The notes under the pieces were generated by a model. That model saw only the letters and a program-made list of their open reading frames with translations, did not search any database and was not told the origin of the DNA. Of a DNA stretch of 64,000 bases, positions 19,346 through 32,313 are shown piece after piece; the stretch's first letter is position 1; each line of letters opens with the position of its first letter. Source of the stretch: Mucidula mucida (Eukaryota > Basidiomycota > Agaricomycetes > Agaricales > Physalacriaceae); NCBI GenBank assembly GCA_015501055.1, contig JADNYV010000043.1:62001-126000 (forward strand). Reading direction: 5' to 3'. A program made the translations under genes and the position numbers.

Positions 19346-22300
19346 CTAGATAGAGGTCCTCTGCCCTCGAAATATATTCATAATTGATCCTTTCCGTATC
19401 CTGAAGAACCACATGAACGCAAATGTTGCCGCAATCTACAACGCCCCGTCAACTGCTGACCAATTTGGGAAGTCAGGAACTCACGTTAAAGGCGACGAAA
19501 GCCGCCATCACGCCGATGTCTCTCCAACGATTGGAGTAAAATATGTGGAATTGTTTGCCCAGAAACTCATCTGTTGACCGCGTAGAGCAGAATCCACAAT
19601 CGGACGAAGCATCTGGGTTGGTGAGGTATCCTCCTGCGATCGAAATATACTGCTGCATGTATTCTGCGCATGTTTTACCGGAAGGAGGAGTAACAGTCAC
19701 GACCTCAAGAGCCGAACAGGTAATACTTTGCTTGCCCAAAGCTGACGAAACGTTCAGCGCGCACTTCCATACATACAAGCAGAACATACCTTGACCTAAC
19801 AGTCCTTCAATGAAATACGTGAAAGGCGTTATACGGTACACCCATTGCCACCAACCGAGTTGGCTATACGGCTGGACCACACCGTTGCTACAGCACAAAC
19901 TATGAGAACTACGCCAACAAAGGAAAGAAGAGAAACCCACAAAGACAGCACGAAGGAAAACATACTCCCAAACACGAGGGCTGCGATCTGAGGATCCGGA
20001 CACATTGCCGCGGCCGTCTGTCCTACCGTCGTGTAGTATATCGGGAACAGCACACACAACATGAGCCAAGTATATCCTGCCCTGTCGTTGGGGAACCCGA
20101 TCGTCCAGTACCAGCAGAAGTAAAAGAATGATGACGCCACAATACCCCAGGGAATCTCGACAAGAATCTGTGAGGTCACCAATGCTGTCCAATGGTACAT
20201 CCGACTTGGTCGTTCGCGGATCTCGTAGACATTTCGTGCATCGAAAAACGGTAGCTGGACTTGGGTGGCTAGAGGAACAGAAGTGATGGACGCCATGAAT
20301 ACGGCGAATAACTTGTTCTGGGTGCCCTGCTGCGAGTTATCGGACGAGAAGAATGAGAGGCCAACGAAAAGTCCTGCGGTCGCGTTGAGAGCAAACTTGC
20401 TCAAAAGGTAGATTGGATCGCGATTATGCGCGCTCAAGCTCCGCTTCGCGAGTTGAGCGACCTGGTGAAACCAACCGGTGGCGTGCTCGGACTTGTACTC
20501 GACAGAACCAGAAGGAGGAAGAGCATGGGAACGCTTGCGTCCCGTAACATGAATATCCTCTAGTTCGTTCTGCACGCGCCTCGCCTCATCGGAGTGACAC
20601 CAGAGATCATGCCAATCTGCCGTGGCATGCGCGGTAGCACCAGCACCTATCACGTCCAACATGTACTCGGCTCTGTAAAGAAGGTTCGACAACAATCAAG
20701 TAGAAACTGGGACGACTCACGGATTCTCCTCAGGCTCACATAATCGACCTCCGTTACGTTGAAAGTATTGTAGAACAGTAGTGGCGTTATGTCCAAGATC
20801 GCCGAAGTAAACCGTTTCGCCGCCTTTCCGAAGAAGCAATAGTCTGTCGAACATCTGGAACAGTTCCGCCGAGGGTTGATGAATGCTACGTTGAACAGCG
20901 TTAGCTGACGCGTCGAGCTGACAATAACGATAGTACATACGTGCACAAGATGGCCTGCCCTTTGTTGGCAAGGTCACGAAGAAAGAGAACAATATTCCAC
21001 GCGCTTTGAGAATCTAATCCGGAGGTAGGTTCATCCAAAAAGAGTAGAAGTTTGGGCTAAGATCATTATTAAAACGATGCCGAACAGCAAGAATGAACTC
21101 CGTCGATACCTTCGCCGCCAACTCGACACCGATCGTTGTCCTCTTGCGATTCTCGATACCTAGAGATCCTACTGCAGCATTTCTGTAAGGTTCTAACCCA
21201 CATAGTTCGATGCAGGTCTCAACACTGACACTTCGCATGAGACAATTGAAAGTTTCAGAAAGAGCGAATAACATACTATGCCATCTTTTCGGCCAAAGGA
21301 ACTGACGTAGGTTGGCGTAATTGAGCCGAAAACAACAGCGCTTCATATACTGTGGCCGATCCGACATGTGTATCTTGTTGTTGACAGTAGGCACTTGTGG
21401 AATCCGAAAAGTCAGAGCATGCAGATCAGGTGAAGAGGGGACGTACGTCTGGGATTGAAAATCCTTTGGGAGTGTTTGCCCATTGACGAATCTATCTCCA
21501 GTAATGACGCCTACATCCACTCTCTGAGCGAGTGCGTTCAATAATGTCGTCTAGAAATCATCGTAAAGGCGACGGTATGAATGAGCATAACTCCTTACCT
21601 TGCCTGCTCCAGATTCGCCCATCAGAGCGGTAAGTTTTCCAGGTGCCACATATCCCGAAACATCGTGCAATAAGCGTTTGGGACCGTCGACAGTGGGGAC
21701 CGTGTATGTCAGATGGTGCCACGAGAACATGTCTGTGGAGGAGGAGGTTTCCAAGACGCCCTTCTTGGTCACAGTGTTGGTCTCATCCTTCTTCATTTCA
21801 GAGTCCATCGCAGTGAGTTGAGAGCCGCGCTCGACATCTTCGGGACTGGGAGTTGCCAACGGACATAAAGACGAAGCCGAACGTTTAAACAGGACGATGT
21901 CGTGAGACGTTAAAAGTCTCGTGCCGATTTCCGTGAAAACAAGTAACGCGGCGAAGAAAGCAACGCCAAAAGCCACAAGGATCCCGAAATTCTAGGATAT
22001 GCGTCGACCGGTCAATCGTTGAATGGTAAGCATAGGCACTCACCCTCCACGTGTGGCTGAACGAGAAGTTGAAGGACAAATTGATAAAGGTTGTGCCACT
22101 GATGAGAGACTGGCCCGGTTGTGCGCCGACAGTTGTGCAGACTTGGTTTACGAGCGTAATGTTCTCGTACCCTGGGCCTTGAGGTACAAGGTTTCCACAG
22201 ACGCCATTCACGGTTCGGAATTCGTTTGACATAAGAGCCTCGAAGCCCCACCGAAGAGGCTGAAGGACGATTATCAGAATAGCATTTCAAGACAGTGATA

Positions 22301-24528
22301 AATCGTACATTGAGATATGACACCCATTTAAGTGCCTTGACCATAGAGGGGGGCGGAATCGAGTATCCAGTGTATAACACGTAGGTCAAGGTCGAGAGAC
22401 CAGCCAATGCCTGAGCAAGCACTAAGACCGAGATTTGAATACTTCAGCGTGACACACATCGAGGAAGAAATACCTGGATCTGGCATCAGCGCGGTGAGCG
22501 CACGGAACCAAGTCTTCGTTACCACCGCTTGAATGAAACAGAATAAGAAGAATATGCTAAAGAATGTCTTGAGCGACTCTGTGTAATGAGGAGGTGCCGA
22601 CGTACAAGAACTGATCGGCAGACTGCTGAAGCTGGGCCATCTCGTAGATAAGAATGCCAAATATAGCAGTTGACACGAATGTTACTGGGAGATCCACGAG
22701 CGTTAACGCCACCTGGTCGATGAACGGCCGATACATGGCCCATGAGGACTGCCTCTGCACAATCGGGCGCTGTCCAAAAAGAGAGGGAACTTCCGACATC
22801 GAAATCACAGCTTGGTTCAAAAGAGAGCTAAAAGTCAAGAATTCAGTTGAAGTGTGGAGAGAAGAACAATACGACTTACAAGAAAAGAACACCCCCTCGG
22901 GAGAAAAATGTATCTGTGTTGACGGACATCTTGAGGAAGATGGCACCGGTGATTGTACCCTGGAAAGCGAAAGAGCTGTCGTGATGTTAGGCTCGAGGTA
23001 TGGCAGCTGTAACACGAACGTCTTACAAAATATACATGAACGTCGCGAGCATATTTCCTCTTAGGATTTGCAGACGGCGCAAAATCACGGCCCTCGACTG
23101 CATACCCAGAGACGTCATGAAAGGCGAATCTTTGGATGCATACTGAGAGTATTCTTTCCAAGCGCTTTCCTGGTAGTGCTGCGTAATCTCAATCTTCCCG
23201 ACGCGATGCTCTTTGAACTGCGCTATATCCGCACGGTTGGCGCGCGCCACATCAGATTTGGCGTAATATGCAGCAAACTCCTCAGCAGTACGAGGAAGGG
23301 AGAGAGCGCCTGAGCGGGGTATCCGCCCATTGGGATCAGTGACGGCGACAAGGAAGTCCGAGGTGGTTTGCCTATTCGCTGGTTGGTAGCCCATTGAAAT
23401 GAAGAAGGCGCGCGCCTCTTTAGCAGGACCGTAGTATACCATCTTGCCTTCGTAAAGCACACAAACCTAAACTTGGTTCAATACTGAACCTGACCTTTAT
23501 CTTGCATCCGACTTACCTTGTCAAAGAGGTTGTATAACGACTCTCCTGCCTGGTACAACGACACGATAGTTGTCATGCGAGCCATGTCAGTGGCGGTACG
23601 TAGTGCTTGAACAAATTCCAAGGCCGTCGAGGAGTCTAAGCCTCTCGTTGAACTAATAAAACGACGCGTCAAAACATTGTTTTCACAGAGCCTGGAATAA
23701 CTTACTTGTCCCAGCACGCTATCCGCGCTCGAAGAGCTAACACCTCGCTAATTGAGACCCGTTTCTTCTCACCGCCTGAAACCCCGCGTATCGCTGCATC
23801 GCCAACCAGAGTCTTTCTGGCATGCTTCAACCCGAAAACCGTCGTGAGCATATCTGTCACCGCCTCCGCGTATTCATCTCTAGAATGTCCCAATCGCAAT
23901 CGAGGCGTTCTAAGCTTGGCAGCAAACTTGATTGTTTGCTCGACGGTCAACGTTGGAAAGTGTACATCGTCTTCAGGACAGTAGATGACGTCCCCTCTAT
24001 GGTGCTTCCTAATGTCGGACGGAGAAAGAGAGTCGTAGTACACATCTCCGTCAACGGCGTGGTAATCGCCCCGTTGGTTCGCCAATGTCTTGAGAAAGGA
24101 CGAACATCCCGCGCCTGGTCGTCCTAAAACCACTGAACGATCGGTGAATATACGCGATGATACAACAGGAACAGGGAAACGCACAGAGCATCTCTCCGGG
24201 TTTGACTGTGCCTTCAAAACCTGAAAGGATCTCACGCGTCTGTGCGTGTCGGACGTTCTGAATGGACTCAAGGATGGTCAAAGGGTTGAACATCGACACG
24301 AGCGAAGCCTGATACGAGGCTGAGGAGCCCTTGACCACTACGCGTAGATTCTCGAATGCAACGCCTAATTCCCGTGATTGAATCCCAGCTTCATCGCATC
24401 TGGTATAAGGATGAGATATAGAAAGACAATCAACTTGAGAGGGCGTACCGATGAGCCAAGTCCTGGAGAGTTCTCTCTAAATCAAAGTTGGTGTCCTCCA
24501 GCGGAATACTCTCGACAGACGACCCCAT
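19346..24528 (-). CDS. PDR-type ABC drug transporter (ABCG/CDR1 class)
   Basis: Full-size plasma-membrane exporter with the order NBD1-TMD1-NBD2-TMD2. NBD1: Walker [10 protein letters not shown] (Cys in place of Lys, typical of fungal PDR), signature [11 protein letters not shown] near 23760, D-loop [13 protein letters not shown]1 spans about 23030-21880, with a large outer loop holding cysteines ([17 protein letters not shown]). NBD2: Walker A GESGAGK then TTL (about 21600), a degenerate signature [14 protein letters not shown] (about 21140) and Walker [12 protein letters not shown] (about 21030). TMD2 includes [20 protein letters not shown] and the last helix [16 protein letters not shown]. 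Extracellular loop 6 is cysteine-rich (SDCGFC). About 18 short introns were inferred, and all exons join without frame repair. The start at 24528 is the first ATG in the exon ([12 protein letters not shown]). Coding text continues upstream to an acceptor at about 24599, so one more 5' exon is possible. Confidence 0.88.
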
Positions 24529-25031
24529 CGGAGAAACGTTGACACGCGGAGAGAAAATGGACGAGAACACGGCGGACAAGTCATCGGAACAATCACCTGC
24601 ATAGTTTGTTAAATACACGAAGGAGAGGAAGATCGCGCATCAAATTGAAGCTGTGGGTGGCTTAGTCAGATCCCGCGGAAGTCAAAGTTGAAAGTCGTGC
24701 TTACGTTTGAACCCTGTACACACCTGGAGAACCATCACTTAGGCTCCGTGGTACGAGCCGTGGGCGACGCTAGCCGGACGAAACAAAAAACACAGGCTTG
24801 ATCCTACAGCCATAAGGTGATTGCATAACCGCACTTCCGGGTTACTTCACATGGAGTCAAGTAGTGAGTACGCTCAAAATTAGAACACCCACAGGAAGAG
24901 TGGCGCAGCGCCGGTAGGACGCCTCAACATCCACCAGTCAAAGATTTACCATCTCCCGGATATAATAGCTAATATACAACACATAAAGTACAATATCGAA
25001 CATCCTCTCCCGAAAAGATCCATGCCTCACC
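24529..25031. other. PDR upstream region and SPT20 downstream region
   Basis: Contains a probable extra 5' exon (24529-24598) of the PDR gene, its promoter, and the 3' flank of SPT20. No other gene seen. Confidence 0.4.
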
Positions 25032-27374
25032 TCACCGCCCCGCCTGCGGCTTCATATTCGCCGCGGCAGCCTGAGCAGCCGCCAACTGCTGATGATGGCT
25101 CTGCTGCTGCTGTAACTGCTGAGCAGTCATATTCATGCCCTGCATCTGGGGATTCATCCGCCAATACAACTGGGCTTGCTGCGGGGTAATGTTCGGAGGG
25201 AGGCGGTACATCTGCGGGTATCCATACGCGTACATCTGCCCTTGCCCTTGAATCTGTGGGCGGGGGGACGCCGTGCTCCCATTCGCTGCCCCAGGAACCG
25301 CATTACGCTGGTGGAACTGCGCGGCGGCGGCAGCAGCGTTGTTGTACTGGTACATTTGAGGTGTCTGTTGGATCGTAGTGTGTTGCTGAAGAGGAGTCGC
25401 GTGCTGTTGGGTTGGCTGGGGTTGTGGAGTGGCGTGCTGTTGATGAGGGGTGGCGTGCGCCTGATGAGGAGTCGCATGTGTTTGGTGAGGGGTAAGGTGG
25501 ACTTGAGCGGCCTGGCCCTGGGGCTGATGAGGCATGGGAGAGCGAGACGCGATTCTTTGGTTCGCGACATGAGGGCTCATCATCGCCGAGGGCGTGGGTG
25601 CCGTAGATGAACGACCACCATTTTGAGCCTGCTGGAGCTGATGTTGAGCGTGTTGAATCTGTTGTTGGCGATGTTGTTGTAAAGCCTGAGCTTGCTGTTG
25701 CTGTTGTGGAGTCAGCTGCTGAGGCTGGGTCGTCTGCTGCTGAACCTGCTGTTGCTGTTGCGGATGAGGTTGAGGTTGAGCTGGTTGCTGATGCTGCTGC
25801 TGTGGAACCTGTGTCTGTTGCTGTTGTTGGTGTTGCGGCTGCTGCATGTAAACGTATCGTTGTCGCATTATGTCCTGCTGCTGCGGGGGCATCATTTGGA
25901 TCTGCTGCATGCCAGTGAAAGTTGCCCCGTTCGGGGCCTTGGTCATCTTCATCTGGTTATTCGGCATCACAGGAGGTCTCTGGAGGAATTGGGGATTTGG
26001 TAAGACTCCCTGGAATGCGGCAGGCTGAGGAGTGGGTACAACGGTTGGCTGGGAAATAGGTGGGGCGGCGCGAGGAGGGGTTTGTTGGGGCTGAATTTGT
26101 GTATGCTGCTTCGATGGAGTAGGATTTCGGCTGGTGACGTCCTGAACTTGAACAGCGAACGTAGGAACTTGATGCGCCTGGTGTGGCGTTTGTGTACGTG
26201 GAGATGGGGTATTTGTTTTCGTAACGGCGGGATTTTGTATATGGAACTGCTGCTGGGTTGGGTGAGGATGTATCGGTGCGGTGAAGGTTTGTTGGTTTGC
26301 GGGGACATCCTTCGGTTGTTGTGGTATTTTTTCGGGAACTGGTGTGGGTGGTTTGGTGTACGGTGTGGGGGCCGCACTAGTCGTTGAAGGAGCAGGTGAT
26401 GATCGCGCAGAAGCAGGTGGTGCCTGTGCGACTGACTTAGTCGTTGTTGTCGTCTTGACGGTCTCTCTTGCCGTCTGTAAATTCTCCAAAAGTCGGAAAC
26501 TAAAGTATATCTTTAGATGTTGTCGAGTCAGAGAGCTTGAAGTCTACCTGCTGGGACGCGATGAACGCGAAGCCATGAACTGCATGATCTTAGCTCTCCG
26601 TGCCTTGCCAGTTTCGTCCTCTTCCTGAACAACGGCCGATGCCTTGCGCTTGAGAGATGTTGGAACGGTGGGCGCAGACACTTTAACGACGTGATTAACC
26701 ATTCTCGTTAAGTTTGGGTCGGGATCGAGGCACAAAGGTGGTGTCGTAGCAAGCTACAAACTAATCAAGTCACCGTTATAATGGACATGAATACAACACA
26801 CCAAGATCTTTGCTTCGACCTCAAGGGCATCCATATCTGTCCACTTGCTGCCTTGCTTGACATTCAACGCGCATATATCCGCCCATAACGATTCTGAAGT
26901 TGGATGAAGGACGGTGCACGAGCGTTCTGGCGCCTCAAGTGGTGCATCCGTTGGTTTGCCCGGACGGTAATCCAAAATCTCGACAATCATACATCCTGCG
27001 GGGACTTTCAGTGTAGACCAAGAAAATTCGTAGAAGTGGATCACCTTCGTAGAAAGGAACTCTGGCCGATTCAAACGTGTCCAGAAAGTCCACGGGTATT
27101 TGGTGGTTACGAATATCATCCAAGAGTGACTAGAAGGCATTGTAAGAGCGGATAGCAGCTCATTCATAACGGCGCGTACCGCGACGTGGTTATTGTACAG
27201 AAATTTTGGACCGTGGTTGAGTGTCCAGTGTTCGGGATGTAAATGTACACTGAACGATGGCGGGTGCGACTCGTTCTTAGCAAGCAGTTCCTAGAATGAT
27301 ATGATGAGCTCCATTTTGTCGCATATGTAAGCGAAAATCACCTCGACTTGACGCGTCTGGTTATACCAAGTCAT
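25032..27374 (-). CDS. SPT20: SAGA complex subunit Spt20
   Basis: Structural subunit of the SAGA transcription co-activator. Start ATG at 27374 (MTWYNQTRQVE). Seven exons in the Spt20 domain: FSVHLHPEHWTLNHGPKFLY, then SLLDDIRNHQIPVDFLDTFE, ARVPFYEG, GCMIVEILDYRPGKP, VLHPTSESLWADICALN, and LCLDPDPNLTRMVNHV, all strong matches to the conserved N-terminal domain. A KRK/RR basic patch follows (near 26640). The last exon (26510 to 25032) is low complexity: Pro/Thr-rich, then long Gln-rich tracts (MQQPQHQQQQQ and more) and an MNPQMQGMNM stretch, typical of co-activator subunits. All junctions keep the frame. The length, about 660 residues, is in the fungal range. Confidence 0.9.
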
Positions 27375-27746
27375 CGCAAGCGCGCCTACCAGAACGAGGT
27401 GGCGGTACAAAGACAAGTGGGAAAGCCGGTCCGGTCGCCGATCATAAGACAAAGGCTCGTAGGGTTAGGGTTTAATTAGCCTCTTTCCACTGATGGCGTC
27501 CACACCAAGTCCACAAGCTTGAGCCTAAGCTAAGGATCCCTCAAACTCAGTTAAAGAGAAGGGAGAAAGTGTAGGAAACTTCCCTTCTTCGTGAATATTA
27601 AGGCTAACTGATCTCTTTTTCACTTTTCAATACAAGGTAAATTGGCACAACAATCCGTTGAGGACCATTTACAATAAGCCCTAGATATATGTTAAGATAC
27701 ACAGGCATAACAATACATTCCTTCGTTTTTTCCTTCTCTTTCCTCT
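27375..27746. other. intergenic between SPT20 and ADE16/17
   Basis: Holds the SPT20 promoter and the 3' flank of the purine gene. A short GTAGGGTTAGGGTTT at about 27459 resembles two telomere units but is too short to mean much. Confidence 0.4.
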
Positions 27747-29839
27747 TCAATGGTGGAACAGTCGGAGCGAAGTGTGCGCAAAGACCAGATCATGTTCATC
27801 CGCCGCCCTGATGCATTCAGCATCCATAACACTTCCACTCGGCGCCGCCAGATACCTAACACCGCTCTTCTTCGCACGATGCACATTGTCGGGGAAGGGG
27901 AAGAAAGCGTCACTCGAGCATGCCACGCCGTCCAATTGCGCCGCCCATTCTTTTCTCTCTGCTTCACTCAAGGTTGGGATCGCGCCCTCAAACCGGTCCT
28001 CCCACTCTGCCTTCTCTGCACCGTCCAATGGCTCGCCAGAAACGAAGAGATCAATGGCATTAGCCTTCTCTGCGCGCTTGGTGCCTTTCTTGAAAGCAAG
28101 GTTGAGGACAGTCGGATGGTGCCGGAGCCACCATAAATCAGCCTTGCCACCAGCAAGACGCGTACAGTGTATACGCGATTGTTGGCCTGCCCCAAGACCG
28201 ATGATACCACCCCGAAGGGCATACGCGACACTGTTGGATTGTGTGTATTTAAGGGCCAAGGTTGCAACAATTAAATCGGTAATGGCCAAGGATGGAAGCT
28301 AGGGATTGTTAGCGCCTGGTTTCACTAGACGAAACATGTCAGTTACCTCCTTGTTCTTGGTAACAACATTTTCAAAAAGCTTAGCATCGATCTTGCAGTT
28401 ATTGCGGAGTTGCTGTAAACTGATTCCGTAGACCTGTTTGGTCTCGACTGGTGGAGGGACGTAGGTCGGATCGATCTGCACAAGAATGAGCTACCTGAAG
28501 GGACTCTAGCACGACCGGTTTTACCTCCAAAACACAGTACTTGCCGCCTTTTTTCTTAGCGAGAATCTTGAAAGCTTCTTCTGAATATCCTGGAGCGATG
28601 ATACCATCGGACACTTCACGCGAGATGATCTCGGCGGTTGCAAGATCGCAAGGAGCGGAGAGCGCGATGAAGTCGCCGAACGACGACATACGATCAGCAC
28701 CGCGAGCACGAGCATAAGCAGAGGCCAGAGGAGTGAGAGGCGCTTTCAAGTCATCAACGGCATAAACCTTCTTCTCTGTGTCGTTGAGTTCGATGCCGAC
28801 TGCAGCGCCAGCAGGAGAGACATGTTTGAATGAGGCGGCAGCAGGTAGGTCAAGAGCATCTTGTAACTCTTTGACGAGAGCATACGAGTTAAGGGCGTCC
28901 AGAAGATTGATATATCCCGGAGATCCGCAGAGAGCTACGATCGCAACGGTTCAGTACATGTAATAAAAGGAAATAATGATGTCTACCTTTGAAAGGTAAT
29001 TGTCCATCAGTAACAAAAGCTTGGGCGGGTTTTTGGTGAGGGTTAGCGCCGTACCGGAGGGGCATCCTCTGCACATGGCCAGCAAGAGGCGCGTCTCCAG
29101 TAGCGTATTGTTCCCTGAAGTATCCACTAATCGCTTCGTCGTATTTGGCTGTCATCTCGAACGCCTTGAGCGCAAGTTTGCTTCTCAAAGACTGCCCAAC
29201 ATCGCCGTTACCCTCTTTCCAGGATTTCAAGAAATCGGTGTAGTCTGATGGATCGGAGAGGACAGAGACGCGCTCGTGGTTTTTGGCGGCCGCACGGAGG
29301 AGGGTGACTCCACCGATATCAATCTCTTCAACGGCGTTGGCCAGGGTGCAAGTGGGCTGCGAGATGGTTTCGGTAAAAGGGTATAAGTTGCATACGACAA
29401 TGGAGATGGGCGAGATGCCTTGCGTATCGAGGTCTTTTTCGTCGGACGGGATGTTTCGGGCTAGTATTCCTATTTAAACGGTTAGCCTTGCCAACATTGA
29501 AAAAGTGGGACTGTGCACCTCCATGAACAGCAGGGTGAAGGGTTTTGACTCGTCCGCCGAGCATTTCTGGAGCTTTCGTGATATCGGAGACATCTCTAAA
29601 GAGCCAGGTTAGATTGTCAAAGGAAGTTTCAAGGAGAGCACTCACTCGATAGCAATGCCAGCATCTCTGATTTTCTTGGCAGTCCCACCAGATCCAAGCA
29701 GTCGAACACCAGCAGCATCAAGACCACGGGCCAAGTCGAGTAGATCTGTCTTGTCATACACGGAAAGCAGTGCTAACGAAGAGATTCAGTGACAGATGTG
29801 CAAAGCTGGAGGAAATCAAGGACCGATGGGCTTCGACAT
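27747..29839 (-). CDS. ADE17: bifunctional AICAR transformylase/IMP cyclohydrolase
   Basis: Catalyses the last two steps of de novo purine synthesis (AICAR to FAICAR to IMP) in the cytosol. Start ATG at 29839 (MSKPI), then intron to about 29773. N-terminal cyclohydrolase (MGS-like) domain: [62 protein letters not shown]-terminal transformylase: [16 protein letters not shown] (family motif), [67 protein letters not shown] and a last exon with [20 protein letters not shown]. Six or so short introns; no frame repair needed. Yeast has two copies, ADE16 and ADE17; the symbol is used for the family. Confidence 0.92.
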
Positions 29840-30092
29840 GATGGTTTCTGGTCGAGATGAGATGGAAAAAATATTGCCGCCGGTACATAACAGATAAGAT
29901 AATAGACCACCAATCGATCTCACGCTTTTAATTTACCAAATTTACATCTACAGTCTAGCTGCACTCTTTTCATACACATGGTCATTTGCGCGCTAATATG
30001 TCGGGCAAACGTCGAAAGGGCAAGGTAATTGCTTGAACTCTTTGAGATATACGATTAAAATCAGAGTGGAATGATTAGGATCTTGGTGGGTG
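29840..30092. other. short intergenic
   Basis: Promoter of the purine gene. A plus-strand ATG at 30000 followed by a splice-like site (MSGKRRKGK then GTAATT) could start a small exon, but nothing recognisable follows. Confidence 0.3.
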
Positions 30093-30799
30093 TCAGTAGG
30101 AGGGAGTGGTATGTAAATGGGAAGGGCACGCACTACTGTTATTATGACCTGAAGCGTACATAGGCATTAACAGCGCCGCACCGCCTGTCACTATTCATAT
30201 GTCAGTACCGATGTCAACGACCTCATAAGCAGGGACTCACCGAAACCCACAAGCACCTGCAATGTCGCGGCCTTGCTCATCTGAATGCCGGTTCGCAATG
30301 CGGCGATCTCCTGCTCAATCCGGGTATCGACCTCTCGAACTTTGAGTTCCTGTTTCTTGCCCTCCTCCCTCATCCGCCCCTTCTCCAAGTTTAGATCTAG
30401 TCGGACCCCCGCCTGCGTCCGGGTTACCTCCTCCCTTAATCGCGCCTTGAGTCGTTCCACCTCCGTCTGAAGCTGATCATGTGCGCCCTTGAGCGAGGCT
30501 AGGTCGTTTTTCGAGACCAAGAGCAGCTCAGATTTGAGTTGGGCAAAGTCGACTTGCTGAGTGTAATGTTGTTTCTCTTGGTCCGCTTTGGTGACCATAT
30601 TGGAAGACATGTTGCGTATGGACTCGTCGACGACCTCTGCGAGAGCTGTCATGATGCCCTCGGCTTGCGCGCGGTTGAGGCCTTCGCGCTCGAGGCGCTG
30701 GACAAAATGGTGTGTATCAAAGTGGAATTCCGCGGCGGGGCGGGTGGTGCTGAAGGGCCGGAGGGGCGCGCGCAAGACCCGCGGTATAATTTGGGACAT
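30093..30799 (-). CDS. FMP32/CCDC90 (DUF1640) mitochondrial coiled-coil protein
   Basis: Mitochondrial inner-membrane protein of the family that includes yeast Fmp32 and human MCUR1/CCDC90B, linked to respiratory-chain assembly and to the calcium uniporter in animals. Start ATG at 30799. The N-terminus (RVLRAPLRPFSTTRPAAEF) is an arginine-rich presequence. Family core: FHFDTHHFVQRLEREGLNRA, QAEGIMTALAEVVDESI, DFAQLKSELLLVSKNDLASL, long coiled coil, and VRLDLNLEKGRMREEGKKQ, the most conserved block. After VLVGF an intron (about 30190-30240) joins to TGGAALLMPMY, the C-terminal membrane segment. I placed the stop at 30093-30095; the last few residues depend on whether a further intron is spliced. 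Confidence 0.85.
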
Positions 30800-31917
30800 C
30801 GTGGTGTAGAAGCAAAGATGTCGTTACGGCGATAATATCATGACGGTTGTGGTAAAAGCTGCAATTGAAGCACGTGAGTGCGAGCTCGGAGTGCTCTTGC
30901 TTACGACGACGACGACTTCTGCGCTGGCTTGCTCAACCATGAACGCTTCCGCCAGCTAATGCATTGGCGTCGCCGGTCTCGACAAGTACAGCGCAAACAT
31001 GAAGAACGGATCCTCGCGTCGTCCTCCACTTGGAAGCGAATGGAACTTCGTGTAGTACGCCTGTGGAATATTCCCTCCTATCTCTTCGCGTCCCGCCTAT
31101 CCCGCATTGGGTCACCGCTCTGTTAGCTGGGATATTCCCGATAGACTCTGATATGAAACATCAAATCTACCGACCGCTGTTAGCGACTGCTGTACAATTG
31201 TATGAATGCACCTTACTATTCATCAAGGCCTGTTGGATGACAAGTTAACACCGGCAGCGGATACGGCTCCGCACGCACCTCTGGGATGATGATGGACGTG
31301 AAATCTAATCGTTCGTTTTCCAAGACTTCACTTGATAGCTTGCTAGTAGCGTTATCTCGTTGCACTGGATCATTTGGGTAGTCATACAATACTAGTACCC
31401 TCGATACACCTGGAGCTAAGATTCAATATTCAATACTCGCAAGTCGTTTGAGGTATGTGCATCATTCTTCTCATTGCTGACGTCTCTCATAGATAACAGA
31501 CTTGTCGCTCTCCCGATGTCGCTTTTCAATTTGACACGCCGTTACGATATTCTTTGCGATGAGGGTGAGCTCATCGGCACAGAGTAGGGGTAATATGAAG
31601 ATCTACGTGCGCTCGTTCGGACTCACTGCGTCAATCAAAGTCTAAAATCTACGTTCTATAATATTTCGGATCGCCCATACACATAGGCCCCACCCAGCGT
31701 TCGGCGACCTTGGTCTTCCTTATCCGCAGACAGAAATTGGCGGTGTTTCAGTCAATCTTCGGCGCGAAGACTGTGCATGTTTGAACGCACCACGATGAGA
31801 TAAAATGCGCGGAACCTGGTCATCAGGTGTCTGGACTACTCGGATATCTGGCTAATGAACTCCACAGGCGCTCACCCCGTAGAGCGGAGAAGCGATATTG
31901 CTTTGGTCAGGCGTAGG
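30800..31917. other. intergenic, mostly empty
   Basis: A plus-strand frame near 30930-31110 (ANALASPVSTSTAQT, then a GSSRRPPLGSEWNF-like text in shifted frames) might be a small divergent gene facing FMP32, but the frames do not join. From 31250 to 31900 I see nothing coding. Confidence 0.3.
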
Positions 31918-31924
31918 TATAAAA
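31918..31924 (+). promoter_or_regulatory. TATA box of secreted peptide gene
   Basis: TATAAAA 91 bp before the ATG at 32015, with a CA-rich leader in between. It supports the small gene as a real transcription unit. Confidence 0.6.
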
Positions 31925-32014
31925 GCCTTCAAGGATGGGGCTCTTTGGAGCATCACCCAACCGAGCTTCACGTTCTTCATCGATTCAGCAAGCCAACAAA
32001 TCTCTTTTATAAAC

Positions 32015-32313
32015 ATGCAGTTCAAGTTCTTTATCCTCCTTGCTGCTCTCGCTACCTTTGCGGTCGCCGCTCCCAATGCGGACGCTACGAGCGGGCTTGG
32101 CAAGCGCGGCTGCGTAAGTCGTGAACCTTGTCCATTCTTCTGATACCTAATCACCTTCGCAGGTTTTCGTACCCGTCAACGAGGGATGCGGATCTGGTTG
32201 GGTTTCGTGTGGTCTCAATGGCCCCGGCAACGCAGTCAAGTGCTGCGAGGTAATACTATCTCTCAGTCTCCAACGACAGTGCTGACCATTTCTATCAGAC
32301 TGTTTGCTCTTAA
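32015..32313 (+). CDS. small secreted cysteine-rich peptide, Kex2-type precursor
   Basis: A 66-residue precursor in three exons (32015-32113, 32163-32249, 32299-32313) with textbook GTAAGT and GTAATA donors and phase-0 junctions. Signal peptide MQFKFFILLAALATFAVAA is followed by a short pro-region (PNADATSGLG) ending in Lys-Arg, a Kex2 site. The mature peptide after KR would be about 35 residues with six cysteines: C-x8-C-x6-C-x10-CC-x3-C, rich in Gly and Asn, ending VCS. That design is shared by fungal secreted effectors and other disulfide peptides; the cysteine spacing is not that of hydrophobins (eight cysteines). I do not recognise the family. Possible roles are host or microbe interaction or self-signalling; none can be chosen from sequence. 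Confidence 0.72.

Noticed and set aside
25176..26003. Leucine/valine-rich open frames opposite SPT20
   Set aside because: They are reverse reads of CAG/CAA repeats that code the Gln-rich tail.
27455..27480. Telomere-like GGGTTAGGGTTT
   Set aside because: Only about two units, inside an ordinary intergenic region; too short to be a telomere remnant.
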